This document shows, piece after piece, positions 15,665-24,443 of a stretch of 36,326 nt of DNA (position 1 is its first letter; each line of letters starts with the position of its first letter). Below the pieces are notes generated by a model. It worked only from the letters and a program-made list of their open reading frames with translations. It was not told the origin of the DNA and did not search any database. Both the position numbers and the translations under genes were made by a program. The DNA lies in contig JACJZF010000017.1 of the NCBI GenBank assembly GCA_020635725.1, positions 1 to 36,326 on the forward strand. The letters are read 5' to 3'. Source of the DNA: Flavobacteriales bacterium (GTDB lineage: Bacteria > Bacteroidota > Bacteroidia > Flavobacteriales_F > PHOS-HE28).

Positions 15665-16606
15665 TCAGAAGATCAAGCGCGGGCCAAGGGACAGATTGAA
15701 GCGGTGCGCCGCTTCGCCCGCCTCCTGGGCGAGCCGGAACGAAGAACGGTAGGTGCCCAGGTCCACGGTGAAGTCCCTGAATATCCCGAAGATCATCTCG
15801 AGGTCCAGCCCGATCGCCAGATGCTCGGAGAGCACGAAGTCGCCGCCCATGCCCGCATTGAAGCTGAGCGCATTGGAACGGACGACCAGCGTTGCCGCAT
15901 CGATCGCGAGCTCGTCGCGGTACCAGGAGTAACCGATGCCGATGCGCGAATAGAAGCGCACTCTGCTGTCGGCATCCATGTGCCGCCATACGGCCTGGGC
16001 GCTCATGTGCCCCATGCTCACGCGATCACGAATGGCGTAGTACACCGTGTCGCCATTGTCCAGGTAGAAAGGAACCGATGCCGTGCTGTTCTCCCATTGC
16101 GCCAAGCCTAAGGAAGCCCCGAGCCCGAAGCCTTCTTTGGTGAAGGCGGTGAGGTCCGCACCCAGCTGACGTCCATTACGCAACCCCTTGAGATGGTTCT
16201 GCCATTCCGTGGGCAGACCGGTCGCGACCGGGGCGGTGCGCCAGGTCCAACCGGCATTGAACGAGAGGCGGACGGGATCCACCGCGCTGCGACGAGGCAG
16301 CTCGGTCTCATAGCTCTCATGGCCATCGCTTCTCCGAGGCGACGCGTAGTAATCGGGCTGCGGGGACACACTCTTATCGAGGATCACCGGCAGGTAACCT
16401 TGCTGATGGTAGCCGTACACCTCTTCCTTATCGATGCTGGCGTTGCGCCTCGCTCCTGGGCCTTCGGTGACGTAGTGGATACGATCGTCGCGCACCAGGG
16501 TGATCGTGCAGTGAATCGTATCCATCGCCGTGGTGACGATGATGTCCTGCGCCAACAGCCCCAATGGCCCGCACCAGACGAGGAACAGTATCGCCAGGCG
16601 GACCAT
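15665..16606 (-). CDS. putative outer-membrane beta-barrel protein
   Basis: This 313-aa protein starts with a signal peptide (MVRLAILFLVWCGPLGLLAQ). A short N-terminal domain (about residues 20-75) has TxDTIHCTITLVRDDRIHYV followed by KEEVYGYHQQG, a pattern common in Bacteroidota proteins of this type. It is followed by alternating amphipathic strands and the terminal NLSLGPRLIF, ending in Phe as outer-membrane barrels do. It probably sits in the outer membrane with 8-10 strands; ligand unknown. A TAACATTG box ends four bases before the ATG. Not in an operon. Confidence 0.75.
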   Translation of the reverse strand: MVRLAILFLVWCGPLGLLAQDIIVTTAMDTIHCTITLVRDDRIHYVTEGPGARRNASIDKEEVYGYHQQGYLPVILDKSVSPQPDYYASPRRSDGHESYETELPRRSAVDPVRLSFNAGWTWRTAPVATGLPTEWQNHLKGLRNGRQLGADLTAFTKEGFGLGASLGLAQWENSTASVPFYLDNGDTVYYAIRDRVSMGHMSAQAVWRHMDADSRVRFYSRIGIGYSWYRDELAIDAATLVVRSNALSFNAGMGGDFVLSEHLAIGLDLEMIFGIFRDFTVDLGTYRSSFRLAQEAGEAAHRFNLSLGPRLIF

Positions 16607-16610
16607 GCAT

Positions 16611-16618
16611 CAATGTTA
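16611..16618 (-). promoter_or_regulatory. -7-like box four bases before the OM barrel gene
   Basis: TAACATTG, then ATGC, then ATG on the minus strand. One mismatch to TAnnTTTG. The spacing implies a leaderless or nearly leaderless transcript. Confidence 0.45.
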
Positions 16619-16728
16619 GCGAGCAGGCGACGGAAAACAAAGGGGTTCGCCGTTCCTGATGCGTGTTTCATCATCGGGATGGTGATACTCCGTCCAAAGT
16701 CGCTTGCCCCGGCCTGCGCAGCGGGATC

Positions 16729-16736
16729 TAACTTTC
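16729..16736 (+). promoter_or_regulatory. -7-like box for the DUF1800-DUF1501 pair
   Basis: TAACTTTC matches TAnnTTTG in seven of eight positions and lies 40 bases before the DUF1800 start. No clear -33 box was found. Confidence 0.4.
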
Positions 16737-16776
16737 GGCGACTCCGCGCGTCATAGCGCCAATTGAATCCCAAGGC

Positions 16777-18447
16777 ATGCCCCTCACACCCTACTCCGGG
16801 CCCTTCGGCCGCGCCGAGCAGCAGCACTTGCTGCGGCGCACGCTCTTCGGCTGTTCCAACGCCGACCTCGCGCACTTCAATGGCCAATCCCTCTCCCAGG
16901 TGGTGGATGCGCTGCTGGCCGTGACGCCGGAGAGCAGCGTGCCCCTGAAGACCTATTGGGAACTGGTGGGCAACCAGCCCGACCCGAACGCGCTGGACCC
17001 GCAGGTCGCTTTCGGCAGCACCTGGATCGATACGCCGCGCTACGGTGCCGATGAGCCAGAACTCACGGCGATCACCGCGGCGCGCGTGCAGAGCTATATG
17101 TGGTGGCGCACGGGCCTCATGGTGCAGCAGGACCGCACCATCCGGGAGAAGATGTGCCTGTTCTGGTACAACCACATGCCCACGCAGGTCTTCCAGGTCT
17201 TCAACCCGCGCGTGAGCTACGATTACGACCAGCTGCTGCGCCAGCACTGCCTGGGCGATTTCCGGCAGTTCATCCACGATGTGTCGGTGAGCGGCGCCAT
17301 GCTGTATTACCTCAACGGCTACCTCAACACCAACACGGCGCCCGACGAGAATTACGCGCGCGAGCTGATGGAGCTCTTCACCCTGGGCGAGGGCAGCGGC
17401 TACACCGAGAGCGATGTGCAGGCCGCCGCGCGCGTGCTTACCGGCTGGACCGTGCGCGAGGACGATGGTCTGGGCAACATCGTGCTGCCCTATGTGACCT
17501 TCAGGCCCAACCGCCATGAGACGGGCGACAAGCAGTTCAGCGCCTTCTTCAACAACACGTTGATCCAGGGCCAGAGCGGTGCTGCCGCAGGCGAGGGCGA
17601 GCTCAACCTGCTGCTGGACATGATCCTGGCGAAGGAAGAGGTGTCGCGCTTCATCTGCCGCGAGGTCTATCGCTTCTTCGTGCATGGAGAGATCGACGCG
17701 GCCACCGAGTCGGGCGTGATCGAACCGCTGGCCCAGACCTTCCGCGACAACGCCGGGGCTCCGGACCAGATGCGGATCGTGATGCGCGAGCTGCTCATGA
17801 GCGACCATTTCTTCAGCGCTCCGATCCGCGCGTGCATGATCATGAGCCCCGCCGACCTGGTGATCGGCGCGCTGCGCAAACTCGATGTGCCCATGCCCAC
17901 GGCCGCCACCGTGGAAGCGCAGTACCGTGTTTGGCGAGACACGTACTATCTCATGGCCTACGCCGGACAGGAGATCCTGAACCCGCCCAACGTGGCCGGC
18001 TGGACCGCCTACTACCAGTACCCCGCCTACGACAACATCTGGCTCGATACCGCCACCTACCCCGCGCGCAGCTTCAGCCTGCAGGGCATCATCTACACCG
18101 GCTTCTCCACGCCCGGCAACCTGTACGAGGCCGCGAGCTGCAACCTCACCTTCAAGCCCGATCTGGTGGCGCTGGTGGGTCAGTTCAGCGATCCGTACAA
18201 CCCCAACACGCTCGTGGCCGATGCCGCCGACCTCATGTTCGCCGTGCCCGTGTCGCAGCTGGTGCGCACGCAACTGAAGATCGCCTACCTGCTGCTCGGC
18301 CAGCTCAACGACATCTACTGGACCGATGCCTACGAGCTCTACGTGCAGGACCCGAACACCACCGACATGACCGCGCAGCTGGTGCCCACCATGCTGCTGT
18401 ATCTCTTCATCGACATGGCCAAGGCCGCCGAGACCCAGATGCACTGA
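16777..18447 (+). CDS. DUF1800 family protein
   Basis: This 556-aa protein matches DUF1800: HLLRRTLFGCSNADL at the start, MCLFWYNHMPT with the conserved WHNHF-like motif, a block NTNTAPDENYARELMELFTL, GYTESDVQAAARVLTGWTV, and NPPNVAGWTAYYQYP near residue 400. DUF1800 genes are usually followed by a DUF1501 gene, as here (18-base gap), and the two are thought to be exported together; no enzymatic activity is established. I see no signal peptide at the chosen start, and no better in-frame start upstream, so its export route is unclear. It is full-length and its codon use is typical of the window. Confidence 0.92.
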   Translation: MPLTPYSGPFGRAEQQHLLRRTLFGCSNADLAHFNGQSLSQVVDALLAVTPESSVPLKTYWELVGNQPDPNALDPQVAFGSTWIDTPRYGADEPELTAITAARVQSYMWWRTGLMVQQDRTIREKMCLFWYNHMPTQVFQVFNPRVSYDYDQLLRQHCLGDFRQFIHDVSVSGAMLYYLNGYLNTNTAPDENYARELMELFTLGEGSGYTESDVQAAARVLTGWTVREDDGLGNIVLPYVTFRPNRHETGDKQFSAFFNNTLIQGQSGAAAGEGELNLLLDMILAKEEVSRFICREVYRFFVHGEIDAATESGVIEPLAQTFRDNAGAPDQMRIVMRELLMSDHFFSAPIRACMIMSPADLVIGALRKLDVPMPTAATVEAQYRVWRDTYYLMAYAGQEILNPPNVAGWTAYYQYPAYDNIWLDTATYPARSFSLQGIIYTGFSTPGNLYEAASCNLTFKPDLVALVGQFSDPYNPNTLVADAADLMFAVPVSQLVRTQLKIAYLLLGQLNDIYWTDAYELYVQDPNTTDMTAQLVPTMLLYLFIDMAKAAETQMH

Positions 18448-18465
18448 ACCGCCAACACCGACCGC

Positions 18466-20049
18466 ATGAACCGCAGACATTTCCTCCGCACCTCCTCGGT
18501 GGCCACCCTCGGCGGCTTCGCCGTGCAGGGCCTTGCCAGCCCGCTGCTCCAAGCATTGCGCAACAGCCGCGCCGCCGAGGGCCGCGTGCTGGTGGTGGTG
18601 CAGCTCTATGGAGGCAACGATGGCCTCAACACCGTGATCCCGCTCGATCAATACGGCACCCTCGCCACCAAGCGCCCCTACGTGCTCATCCCGGAGAGTC
18701 AGGTGCTGCCGCTCGCCGGACTGGGTGCCACGGGCCTGCACCCTGCCATGACTGGGCTGCAGGAGCTCTGGGAGATGAGCAAGCTGGCGATCGTGCAGGG
18801 CGTGAGCTACCCCGAGCCAAACTACTCGCACTTCCGCGCCACCGACATCTACGAGACCGGCGCCGATGCCGATCAGCTGCTCAACTCCGGATGGACGGGC
18901 CGCTACCTCAATTTCGAATACCCCAATTACCCGGCGGGCTATCCGAACGACGACATGCCGGATCCGCTGGCTATCCGCGTGGGCGGCCCGATCGGCCCAT
19001 CGTTGCAGTACCAGGGCGTGAGCATGGGCGCCTCCATCTTCAACACCGATGATCCGCTCAACCTGGCGGGCAACATCTACAACGACCCCGTGACCGCGGC
19101 CTGCAGCGGCGGCAAGCTCGACTTCGTTCGGCAGGTGCAGCGCCAGACCGATCTCTACGGCGATGTGATCGCAGCGGCCGCGGCCCTGAACTGCGAGCAC
19201 AGCGACCTCTACCCCACCGGCGATGCGCCTGGCACCGAGCTCGGCGAAGCGCTCAAGATCGTGTCGCAGCTGATCTGCGGGGGGCTCAAGACCAAGATCT
19301 ACTGGGTGAGCGTCTCGGGCTTCGACACACACGCCCAGCAGGTGACCGCCGACGACACCACCGTGGGCACGCATGCCAATCTGCTCCGCGGCCTCAGCGA
19401 TGCGATCCGCGCCTTCCAGGACGACCTCGAGCTCATGGGATTGGAGGAGCGTGTGCTCGGCATGACCTTCAGCGAATTCGGCCGCCGCATCGTGGACAAT
19501 GCCTCGCTCGGCACCGACCACGGCAGCGCGCAGCCCATGTTCCTCTTCGGCTCACAAGTGGTGCCGGGCATGCTGGGCACCAACCCCGATATCCCCGTGA
19601 ACGCCACCTACCAGACGAACCTGGCCATGCAGTACGACTTCCGCTCCGTGTACGCGAGCGTGCTGAAGGACTGGTTCTGCTTGGATGAATCGGATATCGA
19701 CGCGGTGCTGCTCAACACCTATCAGCCGCTCGCGTTGATCAATCCCGATGGCTGCCTAGACGTGGGCATCCGCGAGGCGAACCAGCGCGCTGGCGAGAAT
19801 CTCCTGAGCGCCTATCCGAATCCCTTCAACGAACGCACCACGCTGCGCTACACCAGCGCTGGCGGCCGCGTGCTCATACAGGTATTCAATGAGCAGGGCC
19901 AGCTGCTGCAGACCGTGCTGAACCAGCCTATGGCGCCAGGCTCATACACGGTTGATGTCGACCTCGGCCTGCTGCCGCCCGGAGTGTATTACGCCCGCCT
20001 GCAGAATGAGAGCACCCAGCAGGTCCGCAACCTGGTGAAGGTGCGCTGA
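18466..20049 (+). CDS. DUF1501 protein with Tat signal and T9SS sorting domain
   Basis: This 527-aa protein begins MNRRHFLRTSSVATLGGFAV, a twin-arginine signal. The body is DUF1501, a sulfatase/phosphatase-superfamily-like fold: VVVQLYGGNDGLNTVIP, then GVSYPEPNYSHFRATDIYET, GFDTHAQQ, TFSEFGRR and TDHGSAQP, which are the conserved metal-site-like motifs. The last 80 residues (LLSAYPNPFNERTTLRY to VRNLVKVR) are a type IX secretion sorting domain. The protein is therefore predicted to cross the inner membrane folded by Tat and the outer membrane by T9SS. It forms an operon with DUF1800 and ends at a strong terminator. Confidence 0.92.
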   Translation: MNRRHFLRTSSVATLGGFAVQGLASPLLQALRNSRAAEGRVLVVVQLYGGNDGLNTVIPLDQYGTLATKRPYVLIPESQVLPLAGLGATGLHPAMTGLQELWEMSKLAIVQGVSYPEPNYSHFRATDIYETGADADQLLNSGWTGRYLNFEYPNYPAGYPNDDMPDPLAIRVGGPIGPSLQYQGVSMGASIFNTDDPLNLAGNIYNDPVTAACSGGKLDFVRQVQRQTDLYGDVIAAAAALNCEHSDLYPTGDAPGTELGEALKIVSQLICGGLKTKIYWVSVSGFDTHAQQVTADDTTVGTHANLLRGLSDAIRAFQDDLELMGLEERVLGMTFSEFGRRIVDNASLGTDHGSAQPMFLFGSQVVPGMLGTNPDIPVNATYQTNLAMQYDFRSVYASVLKDWFCLDESDIDAVLLNTYQPLALINPDGCLDVGIREANQRAGENLLSAYPNPFNERTTLRYTSAGGRVLIQVFNEQGQLLQTVLNQPMAPGSYTVDVDLGLLPPGVYYARLQNESTQQVRNLVKVR

Positions 20050-20068
20050 GCCCTTCCGACCCTACCGC

Positions 20069-20106
20069 GTGACCCCGCATCGCATCGCGTTGCGGGGTCA
20101 CCTTTT
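20069..20106 (+). terminator. Rho-independent terminator after DUF1501
   Basis: An 11-bp perfect stem (GTGACCCCGCA with TGCGGGGTCAC), an 11-base loop and then CTTTT, starting 20 bases after the DUF1501 stop. Confidence 0.85.
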
Positions 20107-20188
20107 CGCTCCGTGCGCATTCAGGGTATGGGCAGGCAATAGCGCCACGCCCGCATCGGTTACTTCACAGGAACCAAACCCCGAAGCC

Positions 20189-21925
20189 ATGAAACGGACC
20201 GCCCTCCTGCTCATCGCGCCGTGCATCGCGCTGAGTCTCCTCGGCCAGCAGGCCGAACGCCGCGCCGTGATCCACTTCGCCGTGGACGATCACCGCCTCG
20301 ACGCGCAAGCGACCCAGGACATCGAAGCATTCCTGAGCGGCTGCGTGCTGAATGATGAATTCAACTTCACCCTGCTGGGCCATACCGATAGCGATGGCGG
20401 CAACGGCTACAACGAGGTGCTCGCGCGCAACCGGGCCCGCACCGTGCGCGAGCAGCTGGTCTCCTCGGGCGTTCCAGCGGAGCGCATCACGCTGCAATCG
20501 TTCGGGGAGCGCCGTCCGCTGCTCGCCAACACCAGCGCAGAGGAGAAGCAGCAGAACCGGCGCGTGGAGATCCTCTTCACGCGCGCGGCGCTCAGCGGCC
20601 TGGCCGACCTGCAACGGCGCATCGGCTCGGAGCGCGTCACGCAGCAGGTTATCGACCCGAGCATGGACCACTGGATCGCCGGGCAGCAGGGAAGCGCGGT
20701 GCGCCTGGCCGCGGGAAGCCTGTTCGATGCGGATGGGCAGCCGGCGGATGGTCCCGTGCAAATCACGATCACCGAAGCGCTCGCCTTGAACGACATGATC
20801 GCCGAAGGGCTCTCCACGGTAGCCAACGGCCGCATGCTGATCACAGGAGGCATGCTGCGCGTGGATGCACAGGATGCGCGAGGCCGTCCGTTGGAGCTCG
20901 CCGCGGATGCCAGCATGCTGGTGACGCTGCCCGCAGCGATGCGACAGAACGGCATGACCCTCTTCACGAGCAGCACCGGCGCGGATTGGAACGATACCCG
21001 ACGCGCGCCGATGGACCTGAGCGCGATGAAGCTGCCGCCACGCCCGCAGTGCGCCTGGCCCACGTACCAACCACCGTTCTACAAGCCCGACCTGAGCGCC
21101 AAGCCTCCCAAGCCCGTGGAGCCGGTGCGCCCGATAGAGCCGCAGCCGCCGCGTCGCGAGAGCTACCGGAGCAGCGTGCGCTGGTATCAGTTCATGAGCC
21201 AATCACGCATCGAGGCGCGCGATGCGCAGCGCTACGAGGCGGCCATGACCATCTACGAGCAGAAGCTGGCCAAGTACGAGGAGAAGATGGCGGCCTACCA
21301 CGCCGACTGCCGCACCTGGCCAGAACGGTGGAGCCGGTACAAGGAGTCCTACGCGCAATGGCAGAACGACACGGTGTGCGCGCGTGAGGCGTTCTGGCGC
21401 ACCGAGCCCCCGAAGGCCGAAGAACGGTACAAGGCACAGCTCGATGAGCGCCGCGCCGTGTGCGAGGAGCGTGAGCGCGTGTGGCGGGCCGAATACGAGC
21501 AAGCGATGCAGCGCCATGGTCGCACCCTCGATAGCCTCGGACTCACCGGCGCACGCGACCTCGGCGCCTATGTGTTCGCTGCGAGCCAGCTCGGATGGAT
21601 CAACTGCGACCGTTTCTATGACGTGCCTGCCTCGCAGCTCCACGACCTGATCGTACAGGACAACGACACCACGGAGGAGCAGGTGTTCCTGGTGTTCACG
21701 GGCATCAACAGCATGCTGCGGATGCAGAAGGAAGGCACCGGTCACTACATCCAGCACGATGTCCCGCGTCAGGAGCCCGCCGTGGTCGTGGCGTACAAGG
21801 TGGTCGATGGCCGGGCATTCCTCGCACGGCAGGTCGTGGCGCGTGGCAAGCCGGTGAAGCTCGATTTCGTGCCGAGCTCGATCGCGGAGGTGCGGGCCAC
21901 CATACAAGGCCTGCGCAATGGATGA
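20189..21925 (+). CDS. OmpA-family protein with long C-terminal extension
   Basis: This 578-aa protein starts at ATG 20189 with a signal peptide (MKRTALLLIAPCIALSLLGQ). Residues about 24-130 are an OmpA-like peptidoglycan-binding domain: VIHFAVDDHRL, LLGHTDSDGGNGYNEVLARN, ERITLQSFGERRP and NRRVEILF. Next, about residues 145-310 form a beta-rich module (AGSLFDADGQPADGPVQI, LNDMIAEGLSTVANG, FTSSTGADW) that recurs in large Bacteroidota surface proteins. A long Glu/Arg/Tyr/Trp-rich helical stretch (about 340-470) precedes a final domain containing SQLGWINCDRFYDV. It should be periplasmic, tethered to the cell wall. The longer upstream frame from 20069 only covers the terminator and leader. No operon partner is obvious. 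Confidence 0.85.
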   Translation: MKRTALLLIAPCIALSLLGQQAERRAVIHFAVDDHRLDAQATQDIEAFLSGCVLNDEFNFTLLGHTDSDGGNGYNEVLARNRARTVREQLVSSGVPAERITLQSFGERRPLLANTSAEEKQQNRRVEILFTRAALSGLADLQRRIGSERVTQQVIDPSMDHWIAGQQGSAVRLAAGSLFDADGQPADGPVQITITEALALNDMIAEGLSTVANGRMLITGGMLRVDAQDARGRPLELAADASMLVTLPAAMRQNGMTLFTSSTGADWNDTRRAPMDLSAMKLPPRPQCAWPTYQPPFYKPDLSAKPPKPVEPVRPIEPQPPRRESYRSSVRWYQFMSQSRIEARDAQRYEAAMTIYEQKLAKYEEKMAAYHADCRTWPERWSRYKESYAQWQNDTVCAREAFWRTEPPKAEERYKAQLDERRAVCEERERVWRAEYEQAMQRHGRTLDSLGLTGARDLGAYVFAASQLGWINCDRFYDVPASQLHDLIVQDNDTTEEQVFLVFTGINSMLRMQKEGTGHYIQHDVPRQEPAVVVAYKVVDGRAFLARQVVARGKPVKLDFVPSSIAEVRATIQGLRNG

Positions 21926-21948
21926 GCGCGCGGCTCGCGCGGCCAGGC

Positions 21949-21956
21949 TATATTCG
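21949..21956 (+). promoter_or_regulatory. -7-like box for the PycTM-like gene
   Basis: TATATTCG resembles TAnnTTTG and lies 16 bases before the ATG at 21973, suggesting the gene has its own promoter despite the short gap from the OmpA gene. Confidence 0.35.
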
Positions 21957-21972
21957 GTTCCACCCACCAGCC

Positions 21973-22545
21973 ATGAGCGAACGCGCGCAACGCAAGCTTC
22001 CCCCGTTGAAGTACGAGGATGTGGACCCGTACACCGCCGACCATCGGGACTACCTCCTGAGCCAGAGCCGCGTGAACCTGATGGCCGTGAGCCAGATGAG
22101 CGATCTGAAGGCGAACCTGATGCTCACGCTCTCCGCGGTGATGCTGCAATTCGCGCTCACCAAGGTCTCCGATCATGCGCTCACCGGCCCCAAGGCGCAC
22201 TATTGGGTGATGACGGCGGGCGCGCTGATCACCATCCTCCTCTGCGCCTACTCCACCTTGCCGAAGGCCCGCTTCCGCAACGTGGCGATCGCCGATGGCG
22301 CGGAGCTGCCGAAGGGATTCTCCATCCTCTTCTTCACCTCCTTCATCCGCCTCAGCATGGAGGACTACAAGCGGCGCATGCACCTGGTGCTCTCCTCTCC
22401 GCCGCGCACGCACGATGCGATCCTGGAGGAGCTCCACGCGCATGGCCGGTTCATCGCGCGCAAGAAGTACCTGCCTCTGCGTCTCGCCTACATGAGCTTC
22501 CTGCTCACCTGGCTGGTGGGCGCGGTGCTCTACGCGATCGTCTGA
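21973..22545 (+). CDS. Pycsar-effector-like membrane protein (PycTM, DUF5706)
   Basis: This 190-aa protein matches the DUF5706/PycTM pattern. A conserved entry motif SQMSDLKANLMLTLSAVML (compare ADxKAnxml) leads the first membrane helix, followed by a second helix (VMTAGALITILLCAYSTLPK), the block ILFFTSFIRLSMEDYKRRM, and a final ARKKYLPLRLAYMSFLLTWL helix pair. In Pycsar anti-phage systems, PycTM effectors are switched on by cyclic pyrimidine nucleotides and damage the membrane. No nucleotide cyclase or HD domain is adjacent here, so this is an orphan; in Bacteroidota such solitary copies may have other roles. ATG 21973 is preferred; an in-frame ATG at 21922 overlapping the OmpA stop is the alternative. 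Confidence 0.78.
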   Translation: MSERAQRKLPPLKYEDVDPYTADHRDYLLSQSRVNLMAVSQMSDLKANLMLTLSAVMLQFALTKVSDHALTGPKAHYWVMTAGALITILLCAYSTLPKARFRNVAIADGAELPKGFSILFFTSFIRLSMEDYKRRMHLVLSSPPRTHDAILEELHAHGRFIARKKYLPLRLAYMSFLLTWLVGAVLYAIV

Positions 22546-22552
22546 TGCCGTG

Positions 22553-24331
22553 TCAGCGCCGCACCAGCTTCGTCACGCTGCGGCCGCGCGCGCTCTCGGC
22601 CACCAGCAGATAGGCGCCTGAGGGCAGCGCGCTCAGGTCGGCGAAGGCGCGCCCATCGGCATGCAAGGGGCCATCCTGAATACGCATCACCTCGCGCCCC
22701 GTGGCATCGTGCAAGGCGATGCGCACGCGATCACGTCCTACATGGGCCAGGTCGATCACCACGATGCCCTCTGTCGGATTGGGGAATACCTCGCTGATGG
22801 ATGGACCAGCCGCTTCCCCGATGCCCGCATTGATATCGAGCACCTCGAAGCGCCACCAGCCATGCGGCGCCACGATGGGCCTCACCTGCTCCTTGCCGCC
22901 GTTGGCCGCGGCGTGGATGTAGTAGTACACGAAAGAACCCGCAGGCTGCGCGGGGATGGCGGCCGTCCAGTCGTTGCCGGAGACCAAGGTCATGGGCACC
23001 GCCGAGAAGCCCGCGGTAGTGTCGGTGGTCCAATACACCTCAGCCGAAGCGATGCCAGTCTTGTGCCGGATGTAGGCGTCCACCGAGTATGGGGTCACCG
23101 TCTCGTAGGTATCGCTCAGCCGCTGGTGCTTGATCAGCAAGGGGTCATCCACGCCGATGCACTTGGTGATGCAGTGGATGGCGCCGCTCGCGCTAATGAT
23201 GTTCTGATCGGAGTTGTCGCAATCGATGCCCACGATGCGGTAGCCGGGCAACGATTCATGCAGGATGCGCATGGCCGTGGTGTCGTACTGCTCCCGGTAG
23301 GTGGGCACGAGCACCGTCTTGTTGAGGAAGAGGTTGTTGGCGAAGGTGCGGTAGCTGGCGCTGGGCGGATAGGCGCCGCCGGTGCTGCTGGGCATGGGGA
23401 TGCGCACCACGCGGTAGGGCGTGCCGAATACCGAATTGTAGGTGGAGGTGACGTACTCCACGTTCTGCTCCAGCTGCGGTCCATCGCTGGTGCCGGCGGG
23501 GAACTGGCCGATGAGCAGCGTCTCCTCATCGAGCAGCTTCATGTGCATGTCGATGTGGTGGATGCCATCGTAGGGCAGGGTCTCCATCTTGATGTAGCGG
23601 CCCTGGGCGATGCCCATGAACTGCTGCATCATGTCATCCACGCCGGCCGCATCGCGCACGGTGGTGTTGAAGCTGCCGCTCGGGCCGTTCTCATCGAGCA
23701 CCAGGTTGCTGCTGAAGGCCGTGCCGAAGCCATCGGCCATGAAGTTGCCGCCGGTATGCACCAGGTCATAAGGCGCCGTGGTGGTGCTGTACAGGTTGAT
23801 ACCCTTCGCGGCAGCGATCGCATCGGCCATGGCATCGTCGGCGGGGCGCGGGCGGTTGTAGATCCAATCGAGCAGGAAGAGCGAGTCCACCTCGTTCATG
23901 TAGATGCACTCCGCACCGTAGTCGCGCTGCCACACGCTGTTGAAGGAGGTGGTGAGGTAGGTGACGTTGTCGAGGTTGTCGATGGGCCCGCCGTACTGGC
24001 TGTTCAGCAGGAAGCTCTCGACCGTTGACGGATTGCTGCAAGCGATCATCACCTCGCACTCGTCCACGGCGGCGCGCACGATCTGCTTGAGGATGCCGGT
24101 GTAGCTGGTCCAGGTGATCACCAGGGTCTGCACCTCCTCCCACTCGGCCATGGTGCGCACGGCGAAGGGCGGCGGCGTGCTGATGCCGCGGCCCGCATCG
24201 GCGCGTGTGGCCTTGTATTCGGGGATCAACGGCAGCTCGGCCGGTGTGAGCACGTGCGGCAGGCCTTCGAGCTGGGCCAGCGCGAGGGTGGACGTGAGCA
24301 GGATGGAGAGCGGGAGGAGAATGGAGCGCAT
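22553..24331 (-). CDS. secreted agmatine deiminase/PAD-family protein with T9SS tail
   Basis: This 592-aa protein has a signal peptide (MRSILLPLSILLTSTLALAQ) and a guanidine-group-modifying domain of the agmatine deiminase/bacterial peptidylarginine deiminase family. Its landmarks are WQRDYGAE (134-141), HTGGNFMADG (192-201), HIDMH (259-263) and AIHCITK with the catalytic Cys387. These are the Asp, His, Asp and Cys positions needed to hydrolyse guanidinium groups. A beta-rich middle domain follows, then a type IX sorting domain (SEVFPNPTEGIVVIDL, ending VTKLVRR). Free agmatine, arginine residues of peptides, or another guanidine could be the substrate; the export suggests an extracellular target. 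ATG 24331 is chosen for the signal peptide. A TACCTTGC box lies 16 bases upstream. Confidence 0.88.
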   Translation of the reverse strand: MRSILLPLSILLTSTLALAQLEGLPHVLTPAELPLIPEYKATRADAGRGISTPPPFAVRTMAEWEEVQTLVITWTSYTGILKQIVRAAVDECEVMIACSNPSTVESFLLNSQYGGPIDNLDNVTYLTTSFNSVWQRDYGAECIYMNEVDSLFLLDWIYNRPRPADDAMADAIAAAKGINLYSTTTAPYDLVHTGGNFMADGFGTAFSSNLVLDENGPSGSFNTTVRDAAGVDDMMQQFMGIAQGRYIKMETLPYDGIHHIDMHMKLLDEETLLIGQFPAGTSDGPQLEQNVEYVTSTYNSVFGTPYRVVRIPMPSSTGGAYPPSASYRTFANNLFLNKTVLVPTYREQYDTTAMRILHESLPGYRIVGIDCDNSDQNIISASGAIHCITKCIGVDDPLLIKHQRLSDTYETVTPYSVDAYIRHKTGIASAEVYWTTDTTAGFSAVPMTLVSGNDWTAAIPAQPAGSFVYYYIHAAANGGKEQVRPIVAPHGWWRFEVLDINAGIGEAAGPSISEVFPNPTEGIVVIDLAHVGRDRVRIALHDATGREVMRIQDGPLHADGRAFADLSALPSGAYLLVAESARGRSVTKLVRR

Positions 24332-24443
24332 GCGGAGGATTGAACGTGCAAGGTATGCGGCATGCCGAGCCCGGCGCACGTGAAGCCGCTGCACGAGGCC
24401 CTCGCAACGGACAGAATCAGGGCATCCTCAGAAAGCCGAGGCC

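Noticed and set aside
16384..19521. 1045-codon open frame on the minus strand
   Set aside because: It is antisense to the DUF1800 and DUF1501 genes, whose motifs are clear. The product is His/Val/Gly/Ala/Arg-rich without motifs, as expected from GC-rich DNA; it also runs into the OM barrel gene in another frame.
22661..24028. 455-codon plus-strand frame
   Set aside because: It is antisense to the agmatine deiminase-family gene, which has all catalytic motifs and a signal peptide.
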